From assembly GCA_965153355.1 (NCBI GenBank), contig OZ231128.1:11346001-11410000 (forward strand): DNA of 64,000 nt. The letters are read 5' to 3'. The translations under genes were made by a program, and so were the position numbers. This stretch comes from Flaccisagitta enflata. Taxonomy: Eukaryota > Chaetognatha > Sagittoidea > Aphragmophora. Below are positions 1 to 11,500 of this stretch, piece after piece. The stretch's first letter is position 1; every line of letters starts with the position of its first letter. Below the pieces are notes generated by a model. It was not told where the DNA came from and ran no database searches. It saw only the letters and a program-made list of their open reading frames with translations.

Positions 1-145
1 GGGGAGTGGGGGGAGGGGAGTGGGAGGAGGAGAAGGAGGAGGAGAATGAGTGAATATGAAACTACGCTTTATACACAATCCAAAAACCTGCTCAATTCTT
101 TCATGGAATCATGCTGATTCACTCATTCTGAGTCATTCAGAATCT
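1..145. other. G-rich start and unassigned sequence
   Basis: The first 50 bases are a G/A-rich simple repeat. The rest shows no coding or repeat signature that I recognise. Confidence 0.4.
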
Positions 146-221
146 ATTTATTTATTCATTCATTCATTCATTCATTCATTCATTCATTCATTCATTCATT
201 CAATCAATCAATCAATCAATT

Positions 222-256
<35 letters not shown>

Positions 257-281
257 CATTCATTCATTAATTCATTCTTTC
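146..281. repeat. (CATT)n / (CAAT)n microsatellite
   Basis: Uninterrupted tetranucleotide array that switches from CATT to CAAT units and back to CATT. Confidence 0.95.
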
Positions 282-289
282 ATTTCTTT

Positions 290-800
290 TCTTCCATTGA
301 ATAATTGATCTCGGTTTATTCATTCTTGTCTAAGGCTGTCATACTTTGAAAGTATTTTCCAGATTGGGATCGAGTAATGCTTCTGCGTCATTTGTTTGGC
401 TTGGTCCCGTCGCGTAGCCGCCGCTCGTTTGGGCAGGAATGTTCCCAAATGACTTTGATAGGAATGGAGACGGACTCGAGGCGTCAGATCCGTACCTTGG
501 AGAACAACAGCGCATACTGATATTCAGCGATCAGGAGTAACTGGCATTTAGATTGAAAGACCTGATTCCTGGGATGATTACTGTGCATTGAATGGATAAA
601 CTTTTTTTAAGGAAAGAAAAACTGTTTACATGGGGCAAAAAATGCTACAGGATTAGTGGGCATAGTCAAGTATTATTGATTTTTTAAGGATCAAACCAGC
701 AAATCAAAATAAAATTTATACTTGTTTAATTGGAAGATGGTGAATAAAAAAAATTGGCTGTTCTGCCCTATGAGAAATAAAACCAAACCGAACATAACGA
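290..800. other. No gene seen; part of a diverged dispersed repeat
   Basis: Nothing coding is visible. The stretch at about 540-770 resembles 49020-49110 and 49575-49600 (shared phrases around CTGTGCATTGAAT and AATTGGCTGTT), so part of it is an old dispersed repeat. Confidence 0.4.
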
Positions 801-803
801 TCT

Positions 804-1000
804 TTTTAGTCCCGTGCACACGACTCTACAACCCGCTCTGTCTGTCCATTGGTCAGTCGGTCCGTCAAACTTTATTTTTTTTCAAAATTTACAGGCAAAG
901 TTCGCATTACTGCTCCTGCCAAAATGCATGATTAACCTTTTTTGACACTGTCCCCGCCCACCGGCACGCGACTGGGGTGGCCGTGTATCCGGCCTTGTTT
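804..1000 (+). repeat. AACAAG...ACTAAAA superfamily repeat, type A1
   Basis: Plus-oriented copy. It starts at an AGTCCCGTGC hairpin-like end after a T-run, continues through a GTCC/GGTC-type core and the phrase CTGCTCCTGCC, and ends CCGTGTATCCGGCCTTGTT. The two ends match the other A1 copies at 7149, 44444 and 56291. Confidence 0.8.
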
Positions 1001-1171
1001 CATCCTTTTCCGCTGTCAGCCAACTATGTGCGCATTGTGCGCATGACAGCACGAACTACATGCACCAGGCACACAAAAGTCAGCCCACGTTGAAAAGTAA
1101 CGTCAGTTGAATAACAATCACGACTTCGAAAGCGTTCTGACACTGACACTCAGAGAGTGACAGTTGCTCAC

Positions 1172-1683
1172 CCGCTGGTGCCGGAGATAGACTGCAGACT
1201 CGCTGCTCTCCCACTTCCCATCGATAAAAGATGTTGCTGTTGTTGCTGCTGGTGCTGCTGTTGTTGATTCATAGGAAGTCGCCTTTGCTGATGTTGTTGT
1301 TGTTGCTGATGCTGTTGTTGTTGTTGTCGATGTTGTTCCAGTAAATTGGTGATGCAAGGCGCTGAGATAGTGGCCGGATGGGGAGTTTTGGTAAGATAAG
1401 AGGTGGGAGCCATTTGACTATTCGGCGACGGCAAGTTACGATTCTGCTGCTGCGGATGCTGTTGCGACTGCTGCGACTGCAGTTGTTGTTGATGCAGTTG
1501 TTGTTGTTGTTGCTGTTGTTGTGGACGGTGTTGGGGTAGATGCGGCGATAACTTGCTACCATGTTGTCGATGTTGTGGATCGTTAAGAAGATGTTGTGGT
1601 TGTTGCTGGTGTTGATCAAGCATGGTTGGTGTGGGAGACTGCAACGCGGGTTTTAACTGGTTCATTGGAAGAGGTCCCGGACC
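1172..1683 (-). CDS. Glutamine-rich internal exon, probably of the ETS gene
   Basis: An acceptor (AAACAG|GGTCC) and a donor (AGCGG|GTGAGC) bound a 512-nt open segment. Only phase 0 is open; the other two frames stop within about 70 nt. It encodes a Q/H-rich low-complexity region that begins GPGPLPMNQLKP, with several Q tracts, a middle stretch TKTPHPATISAPCITNLLEQ, and the end RAASLQSISGTS. It looks like an activation-type region of a transcription factor. It lies downstream, on the same strand, of the ETS exons at 58-26.6 kb, but exon 10 ends in phase 2, so at least one exon in between is unidentified. It could belong to a different gene. Confidence 0.55.
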
Positions 1684-1759
1684 CTGTTTTGAGTTTGAGA
1701 TTTGAGAAAATATATCGTTCGTCAATCGTAAGCTCATTTAGTAACTTTTGATCATCTCG

Positions 1760-2382
1760 TTGAATGATCTGTGCTTTGAAAACAATTCTGAGTGGAAAAT
1801 CATATAACTGTGGGTTTTTCTGCAATTTTGAGTAGTATTGGGGTGTAATAACATATAACAAGCAAAAATAAAATCATTCACCTAGCGCTTTTGAAGAAAT
1901 CATCAAAAAAGAGAAAAATCAAATCCCCTTTCAATGAAGATTCTATAAAGTTGTAATGACTAATTTTCTGATTACATATTACTAATCCTTGCAAAATTCC
2001 CTTTCATTAGATAGGTCACACTATATACTTTTATATAGATTTAAAATCTTCATTTTTTGAGTCACCATTACAAAAAGTAGTAGTTTTGTAAATGTAGCAC
2101 AGAAAATGAAAATTTTATTTCTTTATGAAACCACATGATGCGACCTATCAAATGAAAGGAATTTCCGAAAGGTTTAACAATATCTTATCAAATCCCTAGA
2201 ATCTGTTTTGAAAATAAACCTAAATTTTTTCCATATTGGAGATTTTTTAAAAAACGCTCGGTCAATGATTTTATTTTTGCTAGTTATATGTTATCACACC
2301 CGAATACTACTCAAAACTGCAGAAAAACCCTCAGTTATATGATTTTCCACTCAGAATTATTCTAAAAGCACAGTGAATGAGG
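1760..2382. mobile_element. Inverted-repeat (fold-back) element
   Basis: The sequence at 1760-2050 is found again in reverse complement at about 2085-2382; for example the AAAATCATATAACTG block at 1797 pairs with CAGTTATATGATTTT at 2332. The arms are long and diverged, with a short AT-rich centre. The open frame at 1616-1861 runs through one arm and is not taken as a gene. Confidence 0.75.
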
Positions 2383-2392
2383 AACGCACGTA

Positions 2393-2889
2393 CACTTTTT
2401 TTTTTTATAAGAACGTCATTTTTTGAGCAAGCCTTCAATGTTCTTAAATTTTCAGCAGTTTCAAGGCTTGAACGTTCTTAAATTGTTCTTAATTCAAATG
2501 CACTTTTTAGCCTTCAATTAAGAACGTTCTTAATTAGTTTTAAGTTGGTCATTAAGGAGAAAATGAAGGAAAATGTCAATGAAACAATAAAGAAGTAGAT
2601 TTAAACATTTTAAATGAATTAAGATCAATGAAAGTAGAAAAATATATGCTATATAAAGTGAGACATGATTTGCTGAACAGAAAAGATATGGAGTCTGTCC
2701 ATTTACAAAGAACAATTGATTAAAAAAAAACAGAAAAAAAATGTTCTTAGATTTTTAAGATTTCAAGCCTAATGTTCTTAATTTTTTCAAGAAATGAAGC
2801 CTTCCAATGTTCTTAGCATGTTCTTAAATTTTTGACGATTTGAAGCCTAACGTTCTTATAAACTTGGTTCTTATAAAAAAAAATAAGTG
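2393..2889. mobile_element. TA-flanked MITE with CACTTTTTTTTT ends
   Basis: Terminal inverted repeats begin CACTTTTTTTTTT-ATAAG and are flanked by TA on both sides (2391-2392 and 2890-2891). The motif GTTCTTA recurs many times near both ends, with several ACGTTCTTA copies. The same termini and TA flank bound the larger element at 19709-21501. Confidence 0.8.
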
Positions 2890-3039
2890 TATGGGGAATA
2901 GTCTAACAAGCCAAACAAGGTAACATGCAACGTTCAGTTGCATGCTCCGTATTACATTTACATGCATACTTACATAATGGTTACTTTTTGAAGTAATAAG
3001 ATAATTGCATAATGACATAGTAATTACAAACGCAAAATT

Positions 3040-3345
3040 TCAAAAGTATTTTGGACGGACAGACAGGTGAACGGATGGAAGGTCAGACAGACGGACAAAC
3101 AGACAAATGGACAGAAAAATCAAAAGACGGACAGACTGACAAAGCAACGGACTAACGTGAAATTGAATGACTTCATAACCATTTCGAATGATCCTACAGA
3201 CAATCAAACATGTGGTATATTTCAATAACATTTTGGACGGATGGACGGACGGACCAGATTGGATTGGTTTTGGCTCTTGAACGCCGCGGTCGAGAACTGC
3301 GTCAATTCAACGCACATACCGACAGACGAATGGACGGAATGAGAG
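3040..3345. repeat. GACG/GACA-rich interspersed repeat, degenerate
   Basis: Blocks of GACGGACAGAC-type units after ATTTTGGACGGA at 3050 and 3233 recall the tetranucleotide cores of the superfamily repeats, but the diagnostic ends are not clear. Confidence 0.4.
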
Positions 3346-3429
3346 TCATAGATCCTCTTTAAAAGGCTCTTATAGATGTATGGGTTGGGTGCTTCACATA
3401 GCAAAAGTTGCTTATTTCTTTTCATCCTC

Positions 3430-3980
3430 TTTACTTAATGTGGAGTGGGCAATTTTAGGACCCTTACCATTTTTCTTTTATCAAAAATTGTTCATTTTCC
3501 GTTTTTTAGAAAATTGTTTTTGAGAGCCTAATTTGTATATTGCAGTGGGATAAAAAAGTATGCTGATCTTCTCTGAATTAGCTTTTATAAACTTCTGCTC
3601 TTTAGAGAATTGTTAACCTGCTTTTTCACAAGCTCTCACGTAACTTATGCTCTGATATTTTGATTTATTTTCACAAAAATCATGGTTTTCTAAAACTAAT
3701 AATTGTTTCTTTTGTAACAAGACTACACAGGATTTTGCTGAATTCTGGGAAATCTGAGTAAACTTTAAGGCCAAAACAAAAACGGAAGATGAAGGAATTT
3801 TGAGAAAAGGAAAATGGTCATCTTCATGATTTTTTTCACTCCATATTTGGTTAGCGGGACAAGAAGAAAATCAAATTTTTTGCTATGCGAAGCACGCAAA
3901 TGTATGGGCAACACTGACAAATTAAATCGCGCTTACCAAGTTACTGGTCTTGAAGTTGTGAAGGTTTTGGAGGGAGAAGG
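3430..3980. other. AT-rich sequence, nothing identified
   Basis: No splice-bounded open segment or known repeat was recognised. Confidence 0.35.
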
Positions 3981-3999
3981 TTCTGTGGTTTGGAGTCAA

Positions 4000-4748
4000 G
4001 GACGATGGCAGAGCGAAGCCATCAGGAGACGCGCTGTTGTGTGGCGGAGATATGGCAGGCATCACACTGAAATCAAGGGGAAGAGAAACATTAATAAATG
4101 ACGCCAGCAGGAGACGCGCTGTTGTGTAGTGGAGATATGGCAGGCATCACATTGAAATCAAGGGGAAGAGAAACATTAATAAGTGACGCTATCAGGAGAC
4201 GCGCCGTTGTGTGGCAAAGATATGGCAGGCATCACACTGAAATCAAGGGGAAGAGAAACATGAATGAGTGACGCCATCAGGAGACGCGCTGTTGTGTGGC
4301 GGAGATATGGCAGGCATCACACTGAAATCAAGGGGAAGAGAAACATTAATAAGTGACGCTATCAGGAGACGCGCTGTTGTGCGGCGGAGATATGGCAGGC
4401 ACCACACTGAAATCAAGGGGAAGAGAAACATTATTAAGTGATGCCATCAGAAGACGCGCTGTTGTGTGGTGGAGATATGGCAGGCACCACACTGAAATCA
4501 AGGGGAAGAGAAACATTATTAAGTGATGCCATCAGAAGACGCGCTGTTGTGTGGCGGAGATATGGCAGGCACCACACTGAAATCAAGGGGAAGAGAAACA
4601 TTATTAAGTGATGCCATCAGAAGACGCGCTGTTGTGTGGCGGAGATATGGCAGGCATCACACTGAAATCAAGGGGAAAAGAAACATTAATAAGTGACGCT
4701 ATCAGGAGACGCGCTGTTGTGTGGCAAAGATATGGCAGGCATCACAAA
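4000..4748. repeat. 85-bp tandem satellite, about 8.7 copies
   Basis: The phrase ATCAGGAGACGCGCTG (one copy AGCAGG, three with AGAAG) recurs at 4021, 4106, 4191, 4276, 4361, 4446, 4531, 4616 and 4701, exactly 85 bp apart each time with no indels. The unit is not a multiple of 3, so the open frames crossing it are not meaningful. There are no variable spacers. Confidence 0.97.
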
Positions 4749-4763
4749 GAAAATTATGGCTTA

Positions 4764-5161
4764 TACAGACCGGACCTTTATAAGAAGTGAGGAGAGACCC
4801 AAAGGTTTAGCAGCCCCCCCTACAGCTTACATGGCTCAAGCAATTTTCTCACTTCCAGTGGCGGTTGATACCTTAGGTGGATACAATTGGCGATTTTTGA
4901 ATTTCTATCTAGAACACCCCTAGATTTAGATAAATTACCTAAATTTGCCCCTCAAAAAATGAACACTTTTTCCACCAATTTTGAAAATTTAGGGGTGTTC
5001 CAGGTGGAAATTGAAAAAACGCCACGGTGGCGCCAATTGTATCCATTTAAAGTGTCAACTGCCACTGGAAGTGAGAAAATTGTTTGAGCCATGTAAGCTG
5101 GGGGGGGGGGGCTGCTAAACATTTGGGTCCCTCCCCCCCTCTTATTAGGGTCCTGTCTGTA
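4764..5161. mobile_element. MITE with TACAGAC ends
   Basis: The ends TACAGACCGGACC and GGTCCTGTCTGTA are inverted. Arms of about 150 bp pair internally (TTGGCGATTTT... against ...GGCGCCAATTG, and ACTTCCAGTGGCGGTTG against CAACTGCCACTGGAAGT). Confidence 0.8.
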
Positions 5162-5199
5162 ATGAAGCTGCCTTATTGCCAACATGGAAAAATAATTTC

Positions 5200-5262
5200 A
5201 GAATCTTTGATGGACGGACTGACCGATACGGAAAGGCATAGAGTCGCATGCCCGCGACTAAC
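5200..5262 (-). repeat. Truncated superfamily repeat
   Basis: A short minus-oriented tail with a GGACGGACTGACCGA core and the terminal hairpin AGTCGCATGCCCGCGACTAA. Confidence 0.6.
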
Positions 5263-5280
5263 AACAAGTAACAAGTTCAA

Positions 5281-5452
5281 TTGAACCCTGCTCTAACAGA
5301 CCCACCACCAACGGAATTCCGCCTATAACAGGTGCAAATTCATAGGCTTTTCAAGTTAATTTCTTTCATTTTCTTTGTTGGCAATAACAGAATTCCGCCT
5401 ATAACAGAAGAAAATCAATGGTTCCCTGAAATACGTTAGAGCGGGGTTCAAC
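5281..5452. mobile_element. Short MITE with TTGAACCCxGCTCTAAC ends
   Basis: The left end TTGAACCCTGCTCTAAC and the right end GTTAGAGCGGGGTTCAA are inverted repeats. Internally GGAATTCCGCCTATAACAG occurs twice. Similar ends occur at 27099, 60995 and 61997. They resemble pogo/Tigger-type termini, but that assignment is inference. Confidence 0.7.
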
Positions 5453-5513
5453 TGTAACCCGAAGTTACGATATTGTCACGGTTGGGTGCTCAACCCCCCC
5501 TCCCTGTCCCTTT

Positions 5514-5514
<1 letters not shown>

Positions 5515-5606
<92 letters not shown>
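5515..5606. repeat. (CA)n microsatellite
   Basis: About 45 CA units, at the head of a repeat that continues to 5768. Confidence 0.98.
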
Positions 5607-5608
<2 letters not shown>

Positions 5609-5768
5609 GTTTTCACACTTTTCGAATCGAAATGGGGTGGTTAGGTGTTCGAGGGTGATCGGTGGAGGTGAGTCCTAGCAGGTGGAGAGCTCCAGTCCAC
5701 TGTGGGCCATTTGCGACCATCGGAAAGATACACGATGTCTCTTACAGATTCGCGAGTCCGCGACTTTA
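5607..5768. repeat. Type C structured repeat (copy 1)
   Basis: The segment from GAAATGGGGTGGTTAGG to the end TCGCGAGTCCGCGACTTTAAA matches 12326-12735. The end is the same kind of CGCGA...TCGCG hairpin plus A-run as in the other superfamily repeats. Confidence 0.65.
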
Positions 5769-5973
5769 AACAAGGCCGGATACACGGCTAACCTAGTCGC
5801 GTGCGGGTGGGCAGGGGCCGTATTTGAGGTCACTTGATCACTTGGGCAGGAGCAGTGAGGCCATAGACCGCAAAAACCCAAAAAAAGTAAAGTGTGACGG
5901 ACGGACGGACTGACGGACCGACGGACGGACCGACAAAGCGGGGTGTAGAGTCGCGTAGCACGCGACTAAAAAA
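5769..5973 (-). repeat. Type A1 superfamily repeat, complete
   Basis: It runs from AACAAGGCCGGATACACGGC to the terminal hairpin AGTCGCGTAGCACGCGACT followed by A7. The internal GTCGCGTGC (5796-5804) is exactly complementary to GCACGCGAC (5958-5966). The core is GGAC/CGAC tetranucleotides. Confidence 0.9.
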
Positions 5974-6002
5974 AGAATATTACCTTTTACTTCAAGTTCA
6001 AG

Positions 6003-7116
6003 TTCAGAAACAACCGCAGCAGATGTAGTTTTTTAGCCAAGGGTCAAATTCGGTGGAAATGGTTGTTGTGATTTTTTTTCATTTTTGCAAAATTCTTACG
6101 CCTAAACGACAAAAGACCCAACAACGAGCCTGGAACCATTGGATAGACAATATTAAGTAGTTTCTATGTTTAAAATTTCATTGATTTATCTCAAGTATTT
6201 TTCCAGAAAATCATTTTTTTTCAACAAAAAAATGAGCATAAAAAAGGCCAAATCATCAACAACCTATACCTGTCAATGCATTGTTCGCACGTGTTCGCGG
6301 GATTCGGTCATTTTGGCCAAGATATATCTTGAGTGTAATGTGTAAGGGTCCTATAGCCTTATGGCGAGCTGTGGCAACCTAGAAGCAACCGCAGCAGAAG
6401 TAATTTTATAGGGAAGGGTCAAATTCGCTGGAAATGGTTGTTGTGATTTTTTTTATTTTTGCAAAGTTCTTATGCCTAAACGACAAAAGACCCAACCACG
6501 AGTCTGGTACCATTGGATAAACAATATTAAGTAGTTTCTATGTTTAGAATTTCATTGATATATCTCAAGTATTTTAGGAGAAAATCATTTTTTTCAACAA
6601 AAAAATGAGCATAAAAAAGGCTAAGTTAATAACAACCTTTACCTGTCAATGCATTGTTCGCTCGAGTTCGCGGGATTCAGTCATTTTGGCCAAGATATAT
6701 CTTAAGTGTAATGTATAAGGGTCCCATAGCCTCATGGCATACCATGACAACCCAGAAACAACCGCGGCAGATGTACTTTTTGAACCAAGGGTCGAATTCG
6801 CTGGAAATGGTTTTTGTGGATTTTTTTTTTTTTTTTTGCAAATTTTCTACGCTTAGACGACAATAGACCCAACTATGAGCCTGGAATCATTGGATGGACA
6901 ATATAAAATAGTTTAAGATTTCATTGTTTTATCTCTACTGTTTTTCGAGAAAATCAATTTGTTTTCACAAAAAATCAACGTCGAGAAGGCTAAATTAACA
7001 ACAACCTGTCCCTGTCAATGCGCTGTTCGCTCGTGTTTGTTAGATTCAGTCATTTTGGCCAAGATATATCTTTATCATAATGTATAAGGACCTAAAGCTT
7101 CATGGCGAGCTGTGGT
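6003..7116. repeat. Tandem ~370-bp repeat, copies 1-3
   Basis: Copies begin near 6003, 6381 and 6753, each starting with a form of AGAAACAACCGCAGCAGA and sharing ATTGGATAGACAATATTAAG and GTCAATGCATTGTTCG. The copies are diverged but collinear. Confidence 0.9.
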
Positions 7117-7148
7117 AGCCCAGAAACAACCGCATCAGAGGTATTTCT

Positions 7149-7364
7149 AGTTGCGTGCTACGCAACTCTACAACCCGCTTTGTCGGTTGGTTTGTTGGTC
7201 CGTCGGTCCGTCAGTCCGTCCATCGGTCCGTCCGTCACACTTTACTTTTTTGGTTTTTTTTGCGGTCTTAAGCCTCACTGCTCCTGCCAGAATGATAAAG
7301 CAACCTCAAATATGGCCCCTGCCCACCCGCACGCGACTTAGGTAGCCGTGTATCCGGTCTTGTT
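7149..7364 (+). repeat. Type A1 superfamily repeat
   Basis: It begins AGTTGCGTGCTACGCAACT and ends TATCCGGTCTTGTT. It is inserted in the T-run of the fourth 370-bp copy (the empty version reads GTACTTTTTGAACC at 6774). Confidence 0.9.
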
Positions 7365-7492
7365 GAGCCAACGGTCAAATTCGCTGAAAATGTTTTTTTT
7401 TTATTTTTGCGAATTTCTTACGCCTAAACAACAAAAGACCCTACAACTAGCCTGAAATCATTGGATAGACAATATTAAGTAGTCTCTATGTC

Positions 7493-7620
7493 AACAAGGC
7501 CGGATACACGGCAATCCAGTCGCAGACGGTTGGGCAGGAGCAGTAGTGCAAAAACTGCTCGGAATTGTGACCTACCGACAGACCGACACAGCAAGTTCTA
7601 AAGTCGCATGTCCGCGACTA
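7493..7620 (-). repeat. Type A1 superfamily repeat, short core
   Basis: It starts AACAAGGCCGGATACACGGC and ends with the hairpin AGTCGCATGTCCGCGACTA. The flanks match the uninterrupted copy near 6168 (TCTATGTTTAAAATTTC). Confidence 0.88.
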
Positions 7621-7669
7621 TAAATTTCATTGTTTTAACTCATGTATTTTTCAAGAAAATCGATATTTT

Positions 7670-8178
7670 CACAAAGTCAACACCTACAAGTCGCATGCGA
7701 GACTTACAGACTAAGAATGACTTAGAATGACTTTCAATGACTTAGAATGACTTAGAATGACCTAAAATGACCAAAAAGGACATAAAATGACTAAAAAACC
7801 TAATGACCAAAAATGACTGAAAATAACTTAAAATGACATAAAATGACTTAAAATGACTTGAAAAAAACTTAGAATGAGTTAGAATGAATCAAAATGACCT
7901 AGAATAACTATCAATGACTTAAGATGACCTAAGAGTTGACATTATATTACAAAACAAGGCCTGCTACACGGCCAATACCAGTCGCGGACGGGTGGGCAGG
8001 GGCGGAAATGTGTGTTTTCCCACTTTCTGACTCGATCACCACGGACCGACCGACGGACCGACCGACCGACCAACAGACGGACAAAGCCTCTTATAGGGTC
8101 GCTAGTCTGCGACTAAAAAAGTGTGACGGACAGACGGACCGACAAAGTGCGGTGTAGTCACGTGCACGCAACTAAAAA
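7670..8178 (-). repeat. Type A3 superfamily repeat with AAAATGACTT array
   Basis: It starts ACAAAGTCAACACCTACAAG, then has a long run of AAAATGACTT-like 10-12-mers, then a GGACGGAC core and an end ACGCAACTAAAAA. It carries a nested A repeat at 7953-8119. Confidence 0.8.
7953..8119 (-). repeat. Type A superfamily repeat nested in A3
   Basis: It runs from AACAAGGCCTGCTACACGGC to TCTGCGACTAAAAA and is placed in the A-run of the host A3 element. Confidence 0.85.
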
Positions 8179-8240
8179 GGGCATAATAAATAACAACCTA
8201 CACTGGTCAATGCATTGTTTGCTCCTGTTTGTTGAATGCC

Positions 8241-8528
8241 CTTGGATGTGAAATTTGAAGTATCTTTACGGGGTCAAGAGAAGCAACATTGGAATTAGAA
8301 TAATCATTTATGCATATTGCTGTAAAAAAGAGAAACAAAGGACCTGAATAGGACATGCGCCAAGGTATTCTAAATAAAATAATCTAATGAAATCATTCTT
8401 GAGAAAACAAAATTGGCTTAAGGAATGTCACATTCTTTCTTTTCATTGAATATTACTACTTGTGATACAAAATTTCTTCAAGCAAAGAGTCCGTTGCTTG
8501 TAAAATGATTAATTGTAAAATCAAATTT
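8241..8528. other. Unassigned AT-rich sequence
   Basis: No feature recognised. Confidence 0.35.
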
Positions 8529-11500
8529 GGAGGTGGGAGGGACGGTGGCCACGTTTGACGGGCCTGGGGGCTTGATAGGTGGTCATTTAGGGCCAGTGTG
8601 AGGTGGGAAGGTGGTAGTTATAGGTGGATAAAGTTGAGATAGGCCTAGGAGCTTGATAGGTGGTGGCTAGGGCCAGTGTGAGGTGGGAAGAGTGGTGTAT
8701 TTATGGGTGGATAGAGTTGAGATAGGCCTAGGAGCTTGATAGGTGGTCATTTAGGGCCAGTGTGTGTGAGGGTGGAAGGTGGTGGTTATGGGTAGATAGA
8801 GTTGAGACTAGGCCTAGGAGCTTGATAGGTGGCCAATTAGGGCCAGTGTGAGGGTGGAAGGTGGTGGTTATGGGTGGATAGAGTTGAGATAGGCCTAGGA
8901 GCTTGATAGGTGGTCATTTAGGGCCAGTGTGAGGGTGGAAGGTGGTGGTTATGGGTGGATAGAGTTGAGATAGGCCTAGGAGCTTGATAGGTGGTCATTT
9001 AGGGCCAGTGTGAGGGTGGAAGGTGGTGGTTATGGGTGGATAGAGTTGAGATAGGCCTAGGAGCTTGATAGGTGGTCATTTAGGGCCAGTGTGAGGGTGG
9101 AAGGTGGTGGTTATGGGTGGATAGAGTTGAGATAGGCCTAGGAGCTTGATAGGTGGTCATTTAGGGCCAGTGTGAGGGTGGAAGGTGGTGGTTGTAGGTG
9201 GATAGGTTAGAGATAGGCCTAGGAGCTTGATAGGTGGTCATTTAGGGCCAGTGGTGGAAGGTGGTGGTTATGGGTGGATAGAAGTTAGGGAATGAGCCTA
9301 GGAGCCAGTAGGTGGTCATTTAGGGCGATGTGAGGTGGAGGTGGTGGTTATGGGTGGATAGAGTTGGGAATAGGCCTAGGAGCTTGATAGGTGGTCATTT
9401 AGGGCCAGTGTGAGGGTGGAAGGCGGTGGTTATGGGTGGATAGAGTTGAGATAGGCCTAGGAGCTTGATAGGTGGTCATTTAGGGCCAGTGTGAGGTGGA
9501 CACTGCCAGTATTGCACTTGCCAAAAGTTGAGATAGGCCTAGGAGCTTGATAGGTGGTCATTTAGGGCCAGCCTAGAGCTTGATAGTGGTGGTCATTTAG
9601 GTCAGTGCAGGGTGGAAGGTGGTGGTTATGGGTGGATGAGTTGAGATAGGTCAGGAGCTTGATAGGTGGTCATTTAGGCCAGTGTGATGGTGGGTGGGAA
9701 GGTGGTGGACAGGGCGGATAGAGTTGAGGAGAATAGAGCTGATAGGTGGTCATTTAGGGCCAGTGTGAGGGTGGAAGGTGGTTATGGGTGGATAGAGTTG
9801 AGATAGGCCTAGGAGCTTGATAGGTGGTCATTTAGGGCCAGTGAGGGGAGGGTGGAAGGTGGTGGTTAGGTGGATAGAGCTGAGATAGGCCTAGAGCTTG
9901 ATAGGTGGTCACTTAGGGCCAGTGTGAGGTGAAGGTATGGTTATGGTGGATAGAGTTGAGATAGGCCCAGGAGCTTGATAGGTGGTCATTTAGGGCCAGT
10001 GTGAGGGTGGAAGGTGGTGGTTATGGGTGATAGAGTCACATAGGCCTAGGAGCTTGATAGGTGGTCATTTAGGGTCAGTGTGAGGTGGAAGGTGGTGGTT
10101 GTGGTGATAGAGTTGAGATAGGCCTAGGAGCTGATAGGTGGTCATTTAGGGTAATAGTGTGAGGGTGTGAAGGTGGTGGTTAGGCAGATAGAGTTGGAGA
10201 TAGGGCCTAGGAGCCTGATAGGTGGTCATTTAGGGCCAGTGTGAGGGTGAAGGTGGTGGTTATGGGTGGATAGAGTTGAGATAGGCCTAGGAGCTTGATA
10301 GGTGGTCATTTAGGGTCAGTGTGAGGGTGAAGGCGGTGTTGCGGTGGATGAGCTGAGGAGAACATAGGAGCTGATAGGTGGTCATGTAAGGCCAGTGAGG
10401 TGGAAGCGTGCACATGAAGTGGATAGAGCTTGAGGACAGCCCAGGAGCTTCTGATAGGTGTCATTTAGGCCAGTGAGGTGGAAGGTGGTAAGCAGGCAGA
10501 GTTGAGATAGCTGTTTCTGATAGGTGGTCAGTTTAGGCCAAAAAGTGAGCAGCTGTGGCTGGGTGGATAGAGTTGAGATAGGCCTAGAGCTTGATAGGTG
10601 GTCATTTGTTTTTGTGCGTGGAGGTGGAAGGTGGTGGTTATGGGTGATAGGAGTTGAGATAGGCCTAGAGCTGATAGGTGGTCATTTGGCCAGTGTGAGG
10701 GTGAAGGTGGTGGTTATGGTGATAGAGTTGGAGATAGGCCTAGAGCTGATAGGTGGTCATTTAGGGCCAGTGTGAGGTGGAAGGTGGTGGTTAAGGGTGG
10801 ATAGAGTTGAGATAGGCCTAGGAGCTTGATAGGTGGTCATTTAGTCAGTGAGGTGGAAGGTGGTATATGGGTGGATAGGAGTTGAGATAGGCCTAGGAGC
10901 TTGATAGGGGTTCACTGTTTGAACAGTGTGAGGGAAAAGGTAGTTGTGGCCAGGGATAGAGCTGAGATAGGCCTAGGAGCTTGATAGTGGTCATTTAGGG
11001 CCAGTGTGAGGGTGAAGGTTGTGGTTATGGGTGGATAGAGCTGAGATAGGCCTAGGAGCTGATAGGTGGTCATTTAGGGCCAGTGTGAGGGTGGAAGGTG
11101 GCGGTTATGGGTGATAGAGTTGAGATAGGCCTAGGAGCTTGATAGGTGGTCATTTAGGGCCAGTGTGAGGGTGTGGAAGGTAGCACAGGGTGATATGAGT
11201 TGAGATAGGGGCCTAGGAGCTTGATAGGTGGTCATTAGGGCCAGATGAGGGAAGGTGGTGGTTATGGGTGGATAGAGTTGAGATAGCCCTAGAAGCTTGT
11301 AAGGTGACCATTTAGGGCCAGTGAGGGTGGAAGGTGGTGGCGGTGGACAGGGGAGTTGAGATAGGCCTAGGAGAGCTTGATAGGGTGGTCATTTTAGGCC
11401 ATGTGAGGGTGGGAAGGTGGTGGTTACTTCTTCTTTGTGTTCAAAAATGTAAATTCAATGTGCAAAACAGTCAATTATAGACTAATCAAATGTTTTCACG

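Larger units (their letters stand above)
7117..8240. repeat. Fourth ~370-bp copy, split by three insertions
   Basis: The copy resumes after each insertion: 7117-7148, 7365-7492, 7621-7669 and 8179-8240. Comparison with the three uninterrupted copies locates each insertion. Confidence 0.85.

Noticed and set aside
1616-1861. Open frame with an ordered-looking sequence IIQRDDQKLLNELTIDERYI
   Set aside because: It runs through one arm of the 1760-2382 fold-back element, and its frame does not continue into the glutamine-rich exon.
4000-4748. CRISPR-like regular array
   Set aside because: All 85 bp repeat; there are no unique spacers, and the host is an animal.
5769-5973. Helitron interpretation of the hairpin-plus-CTAA ends
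   Set aside because: The hairpin abuts the CTAA instead of lying about 10 nt before it, there is no TC start, and no insertion between A and T.
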